A stretch of 64,000 nucleotides of DNA, taken from Bradyrhizobium sp. 139 (GTDB lineage Bacteria; Pseudomonadota; Alphaproteobacteria; Rhizobiales; Xanthobacteraceae). This document shows positions 26,845 to 35,932 of this stretch, one piece after another (position 1 is the first letter of the stretch; every line of letters begins with the position of its first letter). The position numbers were made by a program, and so were the translations under genes. The notes under the pieces are model-generated. The model was not told the origin of the DNA and ran no database searches. It saw nothing but the letters and a program-made list of their open reading frames with translations. Location of the stretch: contig NZ_JADPKS010000051.1 in assembly GCF_023074175.1 (NCBI RefSeq), positions 62,001 to 126,000 on the forward strand, in the 5' to 3' direction.

Positions 26845-28347
26845 ATGGCCCTGACTGATTCGAACGTCCTCAAACTCGCCCCGGAAGCCGGAACTCCCGC
26901 CTATCGGAGCGCGCCGCATAATATCGAGGCGGAGCAGAGCCTTCTGGGCGCGATCCTGGTCAACAACGACGCCTTCTACCGCGTTTCCGATTTCCTGGAG
27001 CCGAAGCATTACTTCGAGCCGCTGCACCAGACCATCTTCGAGACCGCCGGCAGTCTGATCCGGATGGGCAAGATCGCCACGCCCGTCACGTTGAAGACGT
27101 TCCTGCCCGCCGACACCGACGTCGGCGGCATGACCATCGGGCAGTATCTGGCGCGGCTTGCGGCGGAAGCGACCACCATCATCAACGCCCAGGACTACGG
27201 CCGGACCATCTATGATCTAGCGTTGCGACGTGACCTGATCGGCATCGGCGAGGACATGGTCAATGTCGCCTATGACGCCCCGGTCGATTTCGCGCCGCGG
27301 GCGCAGATCGAGGACGCCGAGCGCCGCCTCTACGAGCTCGCCGAGTCCGGCCGCTATGACGGTGGCTTCCAGAAATTCTCGCAAGCGCTGACGCTCGCGG
27401 TCGATCTCGCCGCGAAAGCGTTCCAGCGCGACGGAAAGCTGTCGGGCATTTCGACGGGCCTGCGCGACCTCGACAGCAAGATGGGCGGCTTGCAGCACTC
27501 CGACCTCATCATCGTCGCGGGACGTCCCGGCATGGGCAAGACGTCGCTGGCGACCAACATCGCCTACAACGTCGCGCAAGCCTACGTTCCAGAACTCCAG
27601 GCCGACGGCACCATGAAGGCCGCCAATGGCGGCGTCATCGGCTTCTTCTCCTGCGAAATGTCGGCCGACCAGCTCGCCACGCGTATCGTGGCCGAGCGCA
27701 CAGGCATTCCCTCCTCCAACATCCGCCGCGGCGGCATCTCGGAGGCCGATTTCGAGAAGATCCGCCATGTCTCGATCGAGCTGCAGTCGCTGCCTTTCTA
27801 CGTCGACGAAACCGGCGGCCTGTCGATCGCTCAGCTGATGGCGCGCGCGCGCCGCCTGAAGCGGCAAAAGGGCCTCGATCTCATCGTGATCGACTACATC
27901 CAGCTGCTGTCGGGCTCGGGCAAACGCAGCGAAAATCGCGTGCAGGAAATCACGGAGATCACGACCAGCCTGAAAGCGCTCGCCAAAGAGCTCAGCGTCC
28001 CCATCATCGCGCTGTCGCAGCTCTCGCGCCAGGTCGAATCCCGCGAGGACAAGCGGCCGCAGCTCTCGGACCTGCGTGAATCCGGTTCGATCGAGCAGGA
28101 CGCCGACGTCGTGCTGTTCGTGTACCGCGAAGAGTACTACCTGGCCATGAAGCAGCCGAATCCTGGCACTGAAGAGCATCACAAGTGGCAGCAGGAGATG
28201 GATCGCGCGCTCGGTAAGGCCGAAGTCATCATCGGTAAACAGCGTCACGGTCCGACCGGCACTGTTGCGCTGCAATTCGATGCTATGGTCACCCGTTTCG
28301 GCGATCTCGCCGAGGGAAGCCAGATGCCGGATCGCAACGACTATTGA
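26845..28347 (+). CDS. dnaB: Replicative DNA helicase DnaB
   Basis: The hexameric helicase of the replication fork. The 500-residue protein has the N-terminal DnaG-interacting domain (about 22-125, starting PHNIEAEQSLLGAIL), a linker, and the RecA-like motor with Walker A GRPGMGKTS at 226-234, the SCEMS motif, Walker B (LIVIDYIQLL) and the DLRESGSIEQDAD block. No intein is present. A gap of 44 bases separates it from alr; dnaB-alr is a common order. Confidence 0.97.
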   Translation: MALTDSNVLKLAPEAGTPAYRSAPHNIEAEQSLLGAILVNNDAFYRVSDFLEPKHYFEPLHQTIFETAGSLIRMGKIATPVTLKTFLPADTDVGGMTIGQYLARLAAEATTIINAQDYGRTIYDLALRRDLIGIGEDMVNVAYDAPVDFAPRAQIEDAERRLYELAESGRYDGGFQKFSQALTLAVDLAAKAFQRDGKLSGISTGLRDLDSKMGGLQHSDLIIVAGRPGMGKTSLATNIAYNVAQAYVPELQADGTMKAANGGVIGFFSCEMSADQLATRIVAERTGIPSSNIRRGGISEADFEKIRHVSIELQSLPFYVDETGGLSIAQLMARARRLKRQKGLDLIVIDYIQLLSGSGKRSENRVQEITEITTSLKALAKELSVPIIALSQLSRQVESREDKRPQLSDLRESGSIEQDADVVLFVYREEYYLAMKQPNPGTEEHHKWQQEMDRALGKAEVIIGKQRHGPTGTVALQFDAMVTRFGDLAEGSQMPDRNDY

Positions 28348-28391
28348 GCTCCCCGGTTGAACCGCACCGGCCTCTTGCGTAAAACGGCGTC

Positions 28392-29672
28392 ATGACAATG
28401 GCGTCCGACCCGAAAATGATCCCGCAATCCGGCCTTCTCTCCGCGGACGCCAATCAGGCTGCCGCGCTCGCAACCTATGGCGGCGTGCTCACCGTCGATC
28501 TCGACGCCATCATCGCCAATTGGCGCAAGCTCGAGAAGACGGCAGTGCCGGCCGAGTGCTCGGCGGTGATCAAGGCCGATGCCTATGGCTGCGGCGCCGA
28601 ACAGGTATCACGCGCCCTGAACAAGGCCGGATGCAAGACGTTCTTCGTCGCCACGATCGAAGAAGCGCGCAACGTCCGCGGAGCCGTGCCGGAGGCCACG
28701 ATCTACGTGCTCGGCGGCTATTTCCAGAACACCGGCGAGCACTATGCCAAGAGCAATTGCCGGCCGGTGATCGGCGATCTCAACGAACTCGCCGAATGGG
28801 ACGTGTTCTGCCGCCGCACCGGCTGGAGCGGTGGCGCCGCAATCCACATCGATACCGGGATGAACCGGCTCGGGCTGACGCTCGCGGAGGCGCAAGCCAT
28901 CATCCCCCGCATCAATGCCGGCGATCACGGCATCACGCTGGTGATGAGCCATCTGGTCTCGGCCGAGCAGCTCAACAGCCCGGTGAACGCCAAGCAGCTC
29001 GCGGCCTTCCGCGGCATCGCCAGCGAATTTTCCGGCGTGCCGGCCGCGCTTGCCAATTCCTCCGGCATTTTCCTCGGCGCGCCGTTCCAGTTCGACATGG
29101 TACGGCCGGGCGCCGCGCTCTACGGCGTCAACCCGACGCCGGAGGCCGACAACCCGATGCAGCCGGTGGTCGACCTCAAGGCGCGCATCGTGCAGATCCG
29201 CAATGTCGAGCGCGGCGAGGGCGTCGGTTATGGCGGCACCTGGACGGCGCGGCGGCCGACAAAACTCGCGATCATCGCGGTCGGCTACGCCGACGGCTAT
29301 TTCCGCGCCGCCAGCTCCAATGACGGCACCCGCGGCGCCGAGGTCATCGTCGCCGGCAAGCGCTGCCCGGTCGCGGGCCGCGTCTCGATGGACCTGATCG
29401 CGATCGACATCACCGACCTGCCGCCGAATGCGGCGCGGCGCGGCCATATGGTGACGCTGCTCGGCGAGGGCATCACCGTCGACGAGCTCGCGCATCATTT
29501 CGGCACCATCGGCTACGAGGTGCTGACCAGCCTCGGCCACCGTTACGCCCGCGTCTACAAGTGCGGCAATGTGGTGGAGCCGCTGGTAAAGCCAGCCGCG
29601 GCACAGGCGGCCGAGCAGCCCGCTCCGCCGCCGATCGAGCAGCCGGCGAGCCCGCCGCCGCTGCCGAGCTGA
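28392..29672 (+). CDS. alr: Alanine racemase
   Basis: This PLP enzyme makes D-alanine for peptidoglycan. The 426-residue protein has the Schiff-base lysine Lys61 in AVIKADAYGCG, the catalytic tyrosine in EGVGYGGTW and the RVSMDLIAID block. It has a 20-residue N-terminal extension before the conserved core and a Pro/Ala-rich C-terminal tail of about 30 residues, unusual additions without known role. The start at 28392 is the first ATG; the ATG of MASDP two codons later is an alternative. Confidence 0.95.
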   Translation: MTMASDPKMIPQSGLLSADANQAAALATYGGVLTVDLDAIIANWRKLEKTAVPAECSAVIKADAYGCGAEQVSRALNKAGCKTFFVATIEEARNVRGAVPEATIYVLGGYFQNTGEHYAKSNCRPVIGDLNELAEWDVFCRRTGWSGGAAIHIDTGMNRLGLTLAEAQAIIPRINAGDHGITLVMSHLVSAEQLNSPVNAKQLAAFRGIASEFSGVPAALANSSGIFLGAPFQFDMVRPGAALYGVNPTPEADNPMQPVVDLKARIVQIRNVERGEGVGYGGTWTARRPTKLAIIAVGYADGYFRAASSNDGTRGAEVIVAGKRCPVAGRVSMDLIAIDITDLPPNAARRGHMVTLLGEGITVDELAHHFGTIGYEVLTSLGHRYARVYKCGNVVEPLVKPAAAQAAEQPAPPPIEQPASPPPLPS

Positions 29673-29684
29673 GCCATCAGCCGC

Positions 29685-29903
29685 TTACTTCTTTTTCCTG
29701 CTGTCCAGCGCCGTCTTGCAGGTCGCGCTGAGCTGGTCGCGCTTGCCGTTGAGACAGGCGACGATGCCGCCGCCTGGCGCAAGGCCGGCGCAGAATTTGT
29801 CATAGTCTGCCTTGCACGCCCCGCGCGGATCAGACGATTGTGCCGAAGCGGCCGCGGAGAACGCGACGACGAAAGCAATAGCGGCAATGCTCAACTTGGA
29901 CAT
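29685..29903 (-). CDS. Small secreted cysteine-rich-repeat protein
   Basis: The 72-residue protein has a signal peptide (about 1-21, ending SAAASA) and a mature part of about 50 residues with four cysteines in the pattern of the GLG1-type Cys-rich repeat: ACKADYDKFC, then VACL, then ATCKTAL, before a basic KKK end. Proteins of this kind are frequent in bradyrhizobia; the role is unknown. Two disulphides are likely. Convergent with alr and divergent from the exonuclease gene. Confidence 0.75.
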   Translation of the reverse strand: MSKLSIAAIAFVVAFSAAASAQSSDPRGACKADYDKFCAGLAPGGGIVACLNGKRDQLSATCKTALDSRKKK

Positions 29904-29943
29904 TGTGTCTCCGGTGACGGCAGGCAGGAGCCGGTAGCTCTAC

Positions 29944-30714
29944 ATGAAGATCGCGACATTCAACATCAACAACATCAATCGCCGCCTGCCCAATCTCTTG
30001 GCATGGATGCGCGCGGCAAAGCCTGACGTCGTCGCGCTTCAGGAATTGAAGGCAAGTGATGGCGAATTTCCGGCGGCCGCCATCGAAAAAGCCGGCTACG
30101 GTGCCGTGTGGTGTGGACAAAAGACCTGGAACGGCGTCGCCCTCCTCGCCCGCAACGCCGAGCCAATTCTCACCCGCGATCGCTTGCCGGGAAAGCCTGG
30201 CGATCTCGAAGCCCGCTACATCGAGGCTGCGGTGCGCGGCGTCATCGTCACCAGCATCTACCTGCCGAATGGCAATCCGCAGCCGGGGCCGAAGTTCGAC
30301 TACAAGCTCGACTGGCTCGCGCGGCTCAGGCGCCATGCCAGGACCTTCATCCAGCAGGATCTGCCCGTGGTACTCGCCGGCGACTACAATGTTGCGCCGA
30401 CGGAGATCGACATCTATCCGACACGCTCATGGGACAAGGATGCCCTGATCCAGCCGAAGAGCCGCGCGGCTTTTGCCTCGCTCCTCGAACAAGGCTGGCG
30501 CGACGCGATCCGTGAGCTGCACCCGGAGCAGCGCATCTACACCTTCTGGGACTACAAGCGAAACCGCTGGCCGCGCGATGCGGGCCTGCGGCTCGATCAT
30601 CTCCTGCTTAGTCCTGCCCTCGTCTCACGACTCGCAAAAGCTGGCGTCGACAAGAGCGTCCGCGGCGAGGACGGCGCCAGCGATCATGCGCCGGCGTGGG
30701 TAGTGCTGCGGTGA
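29944..30714 (+). CDS. xth: Exonuclease III (AP endonuclease family)
   Basis: This base-excision-repair nuclease cuts at abasic sites and degrades 3' ends. The 256-residue protein has all family motifs: TFNINNIN with the metal-site Asn, LQELK with Glu, LPNGNP, AGDYNVAP, the LDHLL segment and the C-terminal SDHAP catalytic dyad. Length is normal. Ends six bases before the convergent GFA-family gene. Confidence 0.95.
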   Translation: MKIATFNINNINRRLPNLLAWMRAAKPDVVALQELKASDGEFPAAAIEKAGYGAVWCGQKTWNGVALLARNAEPILTRDRLPGKPGDLEARYIEAAVRGVIVTSIYLPNGNPQPGPKFDYKLDWLARLRRHARTFIQQDLPVVLAGDYNVAPTEIDIYPTRSWDKDALIQPKSRAAFASLLEQGWRDAIRELHPEQRIYTFWDYKRNRWPRDAGLRLDHLLLSPALVSRLAKAGVDKSVRGEDGASDHAPAWVVLR

Positions 30715-30720
30715 CAGGCA

Positions 30721-31089
30721 TCACCACAAATTCTTGCCGTCGATCACGTTCACCGGCACCGCCTCCAGATCGAAATCGTCGAACAAGCGCGCGTTGACGC
30801 CGACCTTGGGATTGTCGAAGTCGGGCTTGCCGGTCGACCAGTCCGGCGACTCCGAATAGGTGCCGCAGCCGCAGCTTGCGCAGAAATGATGTTTGACCGT
30901 GCGGCTGCCCCAGCGGTAGGTCGCGACGTTGTCGGGCGGCGACAGCAGGCGAAATTGCGTCGGCTTGCAATAGGCCCACAATGCGCCGCGCTTGGCGCAG
31001 AGCGAGCAGGTGCAGCGGGTCACGCTCGAGGGCGCCTCCGTCACCTCGAACACCGTCTCACCGCAATGACAGCTTGCCTCGATCGGCAT
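30721..31089 (-). CDS. GFA family (CENP-V/GFA) zinc-binding protein
   Basis: The 122-residue protein has the family's zinc ligands: CHCG near residue 7, CTCSLC near 27-32, and CASCGCG near 70-76. The name-giving glutathione-dependent formaldehyde-activating enzyme is a larger relative; most small members have no proven substrate. Core gene by composition; DNA to its right is the start of the accessory patch. Confidence 0.85.
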   Translation of the reverse strand: MPIEASCHCGETVFEVTEAPSSVTRCTCSLCAKRGALWAYCKPTQFRLLSPPDNVATYRWGSRTVKHHFCASCGCGTYSESPDWSTGKPDFDNPKVGVNARLFDDFDLEAVPVNVIDGKNLW

Positions 31090-31628
31090 GATCCGCTCTC
31101 CGTTTTGTCAGGAGATGGTCGTAGCCGGCCCCTGCTGCCAACCTGCTGTCAGCATCGCGCAGCCGGCCTTGCCCAATGTGCTGCGAGCACCGACTTGCCG
31201 GGCCAACTCAACAAAAACATCAAAAACAACCCCATGCACAGTAGCCGATCGCTGCTGGTTCAATGAGTTACGTAAATTCCGAAATTCAAGTTTGACTCGT
31301 CGGGCAAAACACTGGCAGGATGTCACCATCGAAGAATTCCATTGCGCCGCCGGCATTGAGAACTTTTTCAGCGAAGCCGTCAATATTTCGCCCGCCCGTC
31401 AGCGTCGCGCCAAACCTGCAATTCAGGAAACCGCTGCAAGCCGGCGAGCGGTCCGGGAATCCTAAAGAGTCCGCTAAGGCCGATCATCCGACCACCTATT
31501 GCGACGAATACGTCCGCTATGGGCGCCAACAGCGACACCAAGGATTTGCGACTCGACCCAGCGACCGCGGTCGGACCTCTGGAACTCCCTGGACCTGCGG
31601 CGGTTGTAGCGCACAGAGGGCCTCATGC
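31090..31628. other. Gene-free stretch before the amidinotransferase
   Basis: These 539 bases hold no supported gene; the amidinotransferase frame is open upstream to 31320, but its translation there has no family match. A 15-base string CGTCGGGCAAAACAC at 31298-31312 is identical to the start of the dispersed repeat at 9933, so part of that element may be present. The local base composition is lower in GC than in the flanking core genes. Confidence 0.5.
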
Positions 31629-32753
31629 ATGGACATGGTCACACGCGTTCGCGGTTCGGATGCCGTCCCATCGGGCCAGGTTTCTCCGGTGAACTCACAC
31701 AACGAGTGGGGCACGCTGGAGGAAGTGATAGTCGGAAGGCTTGAGGGTGCGGTTATCCCGTCCGATCATCCGGTTGTCACCTGCAACATTCCGGGCATGG
31801 CGGCGCGTGCCCAATCGCTGTTCGCAGGCTTCCGTTACCCAAAGATCATGATCGAACCGGCTCAGCGTGAGCTTGATGGTTTGGTTGCGCTGCTGCAGTC
31901 GCAGGGTATCATCGTAAGACGGCCGGACGCCGTCGACCACAGGAAGCGCTTCAGCACGCCGGAATGGTCCTCGCGCGGCTTCTGCAATTCCTGCCCGCGC
32001 GACAGCATGCTCGTGATCGGCGACGAGATCATTGAAACCCCGATGGTTTGGCCCTGTCGGTATTTCGAGACGCATTCCTATCGTCCGATTCTGAAGGACT
32101 ATTTCCAACGTGGCGCGCGGTGGACGAGCGCGCCCAGACCTCAACTGACGGACGAACTGTTCGACCCAGAATTTCGCGTCCCCAACAAAGGCGAGCCGAT
32201 CTCATACATCCTCACCGAATTCGAGCCGGTCTTTGACGCCGCCGACTTCTTTCGCTGCGGGCGCGACCTGTTCGTGACCCGCAGCAACGTCACCAATGCG
32301 TCTGGTATTGAATGGCTGCGTCGCCACCTTGGCGACGGTTATCGCATCCATGAGATTGAGAGCCGCTGTCCCAATCCAATGCACATCGACACCACCATAT
32401 TGCCGCTTGGGCCCGGCAAGATTCTGATCAATCCCGAATACATAGACGTCAACCACCTTCCGGCCATCCTGAAAGGATGGGACATCCTCGTGGCCCCCGA
32501 GCCCGACCCGATAATCGATCCTATGCTCAGGATCACTTCGCTATGCGGGAAATGGCTCAACATGAACGTACTGATGGTCGACGAGAAGCACGTCATCGTA
32601 GATCCACATCATACTGCAATGACGCGTGCGTTGGAGAATTGGGGATTCGAGCCGATTCTCTGTGAGTTCTTACACTATGCGGCATTTGGTGGCGGCTTCC
32701 ATTGCGCCACGCTCGACGTCCGACGGCGCGGCACGTTGAGGAGCTATTTTTGA
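31629..32753 (+). CDS. Amidinotransferase of the arginine:glycine amidinotransferase family
   Basis: The enzyme moves the amidino group of arginine to an amine acceptor (glycine, lysine or an aminocyclitol in known relatives), releasing ornithine. The 374-residue protein is collinear with vertebrate AGAT: Asp203 in FDAADF, His252 in NPMHID and the nucleophile Cys359 in GGGFHC correspond to the catalytic triad, and the C terminus reads DVRRRGTLRSYF like AGAT's. Bacterial relatives include StrB-type and AmtA-type enzymes, so the acceptor is not settled. The ATG at 31629 follows AGAGGG. It converges on a guanidinium exporter gene 35 bases away. It stands alone with no biosynthetic cluster. Confidence 0.9.
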   Translation: MDMVTRVRGSDAVPSGQVSPVNSHNEWGTLEEVIVGRLEGAVIPSDHPVVTCNIPGMAARAQSLFAGFRYPKIMIEPAQRELDGLVALLQSQGIIVRRPDAVDHRKRFSTPEWSSRGFCNSCPRDSMLVIGDEIIETPMVWPCRYFETHSYRPILKDYFQRGARWTSAPRPQLTDELFDPEFRVPNKGEPISYILTEFEPVFDAADFFRCGRDLFVTRSNVTNASGIEWLRRHLGDGYRIHEIESRCPNPMHIDTTILPLGPGKILINPEYIDVNHLPAILKGWDILVAPEPDPIIDPMLRITSLCGKWLNMNVLMVDEKHVIVDPHHTAMTRALENWGFEPILCEFLHYAAFGGGFHCATLDVRRRGTLRSYF

Positions 32754-32788
32754 GCCGACTTCCAATGCGCCTCGTCGCACGGTTCCGC

Positions 32789-33103
32789 CTAAGTGGTGAT
32801 TTTCAGTCCGATCATGCCCAATAGAATAAGACCGATACAGGTAAGCCTAAGCAACGTCAGGGGCTCGTTAAATAAATAGATGCCGAGCGCCGTGGTGCCA
32901 ACAGTACCAATGCCCGTCCACACCGCATAGGCCGTACCGACCGGCAGCGACTTAAGCGCGATTCCGAGGAACCCAATACTGGCCGCCATAGCGACGACTG
33001 TGCCGATTGTCGGTAAAAGGCGCGCGAAGCCTTCCGTGAATTTGAGCCCGATGGCCCAGGCGATTTCACACAGGCCAGCAACGAGCAGGAAGAGCCAAGC
33101 CAT
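32789..33103 (-). CDS. gdx: SMR-family guanidinium exporter (Gdx/SugE), copy 1
   Basis: A 104-residue, four-helix small multidrug resistance protein that works as a dual-topology dimer. The proton-coupling Glu13 ([11 protein letters not shown]) and the SugE/Gdx subtype hallmark WTGIGTVG are present; Gdx proteins export guanidinium in exchange for protons. The ATG at 33103 has AGGGG upstream. No guanidine riboswitch hairpins are visible in the 150 bases before it, unlike copy 2 at 53062. It faces the amidinotransferase gene tail to tail. Confidence 0.9.
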   Translation of the reverse strand: MAWLFLLVAGLCEIAWAIGLKFTEGFARLLPTIGTVVAMAASIGFLGIALKSLPVGTAYAVWTGIGTVGTTALGIYLFNEPLTLLRLTCIGLILLGMIGLKITT

Positions 33104-33562
33104 GGGAATGCCCCTAAACCACCTGAACCACGAGCGATCTCTCTCAGGGTATGCTCCAAATCCATGCCTTGAAAGTTTGTAGTAGGATCGGGCTTAGGCC
33201 GCCTCAAGCAGATCGAGCATTGCCCCCACACCGTCTTGGTCGTCTGCAACCCTGCACTGCTAACGGCGTAAGAGTCGGCTTGGGGTCACAAGGGACGCTC
33301 CGGATGACTGCCGGCAACTTGCTGGAGCCCGGCCCGGGCCGTTATCGGGCGCTCGATTAATTGGTTTCGGGCTGACCGCGTTCATGATCTCTGCATCGTG
33401 TCGCAAGCAACCGCAGTGAAATCTTGGATCTGAACAAGGTTGGCAGCTGGTCCTTGATTGGCCGAGCCGGGCCATCGAGGCAGGCCGATCTGAGCACAAT
33501 AAGGTTCCCTCGCCTTTCGTGGATCGCCCGCATCGCTGGCCACGGCTAAACTTCCCCGATTC
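33104..33562. other. Gene-free stretch after the gdx copy
   Basis: About 460 bases in which I find no gene, no recognisable insertion-sequence end and no known RNA. A short GC palindrome (GCCCGGCCCGGGC) lies at about 33330. Together with 31090-31628 it flanks the amidinotransferase-gdx pair, consistent with an inserted patch whose edges have decayed. Confidence 0.5.
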
Positions 33563-34303
33563 GTGGAGACTGTTTTGGCCTTTGTCTTCGTCCTCACCGT
33601 CGGCCTCATCGCCGGCACCATCTCAGGCATCGTCGGCACGGGCTCGTCGATCATGCTGATGCCGGTGCTGGTCTACGCCTATGGGCCGAAGGAAGCCGTG
33701 CCGATCATGGCAGTCGCCTCCGTGATGGCGAATTTCTCCCGGATCCTGGCCTGGTGGCGGGAGGTCGACTGGCGGGCCTGCGCGGCCTATTCGGTGACGG
33801 GCATTCCGGCCGCCGTGCTGGGCGCACGTACGCTGCTGGCGCTGCCCTCGCATGCGGTTGATCTCGCCATCGGAATCTTCCTGATCGCAATGGTGCCGGT
33901 GCGGCACTGGCTGGCGCGGCATGATCTCAAGGCCAATCTCTGGCATCTCGCGATCGGCGGAGCCGTCATCGGCTATCTCACCGGCATCGTGGTCTCGACC
34001 GGCCCGCTCAGCGTGCCGCTGTTCCTGTTTTACGGCCTGTCCAAGGGCGCGTTCCTCGCGACTGAGGCCGCCTCCTCGCTCGGGCTTTATTTCGCGAAAT
34101 CGGTGACGTTCGAGCGTTTCGGCGCGCTGACCGGCGAGGTCTTCATGAAGGGGCTGATCGCGGGCGCCTCGCTGATGTCGGGCGCCTTCATCGCAAAGCG
34201 CTTCGTGCTGCACTTGAAGCCCGACATGTTCCGCCTGGTGATGGACGCGATCATGGTCGCGGCCGGGCTCTCCATGCTATGGAACGCGACGCACTCTCCC
34301 TGA
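33563..34303 (+). CDS. TSUP family transporter (TauE/SafE-like)
   Basis: The 246-residue protein has seven to eight predicted membrane segments and the family's duplicated motif GTISGIVGTGSSIMLMPVL near the N terminus with a weaker repeat after residue 130 (GYLTGIVVSTGPLSVPLFL). TSUP proteins move sulfite, sulfoacetate or other organosulfur anions; the substrate here is unknown. The start is GTG at 33563. It ends 17 bases before radA, so the two may be co-transcribed without a functional link. Confidence 0.85.
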   Translation: METVLAFVFVLTVGLIAGTISGIVGTGSSIMLMPVLVYAYGPKEAVPIMAVASVMANFSRILAWWREVDWRACAAYSVTGIPAAVLGARTLLALPSHAVDLAIGIFLIAMVPVRHWLARHDLKANLWHLAIGGAVIGYLTGIVVSTGPLSVPLFLFYGLSKGAFLATEAASSLGLYFAKSVTFERFGALTGEVFMKGLIAGASLMSGAFIAKRFVLHLKPDMFRLVMDAIMVAAGLSMLWNATHSP

Positions 34304-34320
34304 GCACGATTGACGTCCCC

Positions 34321-35766
34321 ATGGCCAAATCCACCCTTTCCTTCGTCTGCCAGAACTGCGGCGCGGCCTATAACCGCTGGCAGGGCAAGTGCGAGTCCTG
34401 CGGCGAGTGGAATACGCTTGCCGAGGAGGACACGACCGGCAGCGTGCCGGTCTCGATCCGCTCCAAGCGCAAGGGACGGACGTTTGCGCTGGAGAGTCTG
34501 TCGGGCAAGGCCCAGGACGCTCCCCGCCTGTCCTCAGGCCTGAGCGAGCTCGACCGCGTCACCGGTGGCGGCTTCGTCCGCGGCTCGGTGCTGCTGGTCG
34601 GCGGCGATCCCGGCATTGGCAAGTCGACGCTGCTGACGCAGGCGACCAGCCTGATGGCGCGCGCCGGCCATCGCATCGTCTACATCTCCGGCGAAGAGGC
34701 GGTCGCGCAGGTGCGGCTGCGCGCCGAGCGGCTCGGCCTGTCGGATGCGCCGGTGCAACTTGCCGCAGAGACCTCGGTCGAAGACATCGTCTCGACTCTG
34801 TCGGAAGGCGCGGTCCCGCGGCTGATCGTGATCGACTCGATCCAGACCATGTGGACCGACACGGTGGAATCCGCGCCCGGCACGGTTACCCAGGTGCGCG
34901 CCTCGGCGCAGGCCCTGATCCGCTTCGCCAAGAAGACCGGTGCGGCCATCATCCTGGTCGGCCACGTCACCAAGGACGGCCAGATCGCCGGCCCCCGCGT
35001 GGTCGAGCACATGGTCGACGCGGTGTTGTCGTTCGAGGGCGAAGGCTCGCAGCAATTCCGCATTCTGCGCGCCGTGAAGAACCGCTTTGGCCCGACCGAC
35101 GAGATCGGCGTCTTCGAGATGACCGGGCTCGGCCTGCGCGAAGTCACCAACCCCTCCGAGCTGTTCCTGTCCGAGCGCGACCTGGGCACGCCCGGCACCG
35201 CAGTCTTCGCGGGCATCGAGGGCACAAGGCCCGTCCTGGTCGAATTGCAGGCCTTGGTGGCCCCGACCTCGCTCGGCACCCCGCGCCGGGCCGTGGTCGG
35301 CTGGGACCCGAGCCGGCTGTCGATGGTGCTGGCGGTGCTGGAGGCCCATTGCGGGGTCAAGCTGTCCGGCCACGACGTCTATCTGAATGTCGCGGGGGGC
35401 TTGCGCATCCACGAGCCGGCGGCCGACCTCGCGGCTGCTGCGGCACTGGTGTCCTCGCTGGTTAATGCGCAGTTACCTACCGATGCCGTTTATTTCGGCG
35501 AGATCTCGCTCTCCGGCGTGGTCCGACCAGTGGCTCAAACCCCGGCCCGGCTGAAGGAAGCGGCAAAACTCGGCTTTCAGCGCGCCGTTCTGCCCGAATC
35601 GGCCCGAGGCGAAGCCAGTGGCGATGCCGGACTGTCGCTGAACGCGGTCAACAGCCTGACGACGCTGGTCGCCGAGATCGCCGCCCGCGGCTCCCGCCGC
35701 GGCGACCAGAGCGCGCCGGCGGAGAAAAATGCCACACCGGCAAGATTCCGCCGTGGAGAGGGTTAG
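34321..35766 (+). CDS. radA: DNA repair protein RadA
   Basis: This RecA-like helicase extends recombination intermediates. The 481-residue protein has the zinc finger C10-x2-C13 ... C24-x2-C27, the Walker A motif GDPGIGKST at 95-103, the RadA-specific KNRFG motif, and a C-terminal Lon-protease-like domain. The ATG at 34321 begins the conserved MAKSTLSFVCQNCG; the frame extending to 34279 overlaps the TSUP gene and is rejected. Confidence 0.96.
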   Translation: MAKSTLSFVCQNCGAAYNRWQGKCESCGEWNTLAEEDTTGSVPVSIRSKRKGRTFALESLSGKAQDAPRLSSGLSELDRVTGGGFVRGSVLLVGGDPGIGKSTLLTQATSLMARAGHRIVYISGEEAVAQVRLRAERLGLSDAPVQLAAETSVEDIVSTLSEGAVPRLIVIDSIQTMWTDTVESAPGTVTQVRASAQALIRFAKKTGAAIILVGHVTKDGQIAGPRVVEHMVDAVLSFEGEGSQQFRILRAVKNRFGPTDEIGVFEMTGLGLREVTNPSELFLSERDLGTPGTAVFAGIEGTRPVLVELQALVAPTSLGTPRRAVVGWDPSRLSMVLAVLEAHCGVKLSGHDVYLNVAGGLRIHEPAADLAAAAALVSSLVNAQLPTDAVYFGEISLSGVVRPVAQTPARLKEAAKLGFQRAVLPESARGEASGDAGLSLNAVNSLTTLVAEIAARGSRRGDQSAPAEKNATPARFRRGEG

Positions 35767-35932
35767 GCGGAGGTGACGTCCCCGGCCCCCACCGCTATAC
35801 AGCCGTCACAAAAGCAGCATGGGATTGCGTGGTTGCGGCCTTGCCGGGAACGCCGTCTGCCCCTCAGTTAGGGCGGCGGCCAAACACCGATTCGCTGAGC
35901 ACCTTTGAAGTACGAGCGGACCAGACCAGCCG

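Noticed and set aside
33104..33260. Guanidine riboswitch before gdx copy 1
   Set aside because: I read the minus strand for paired ACGR hairpins and for the longer ykkC core and found neither.
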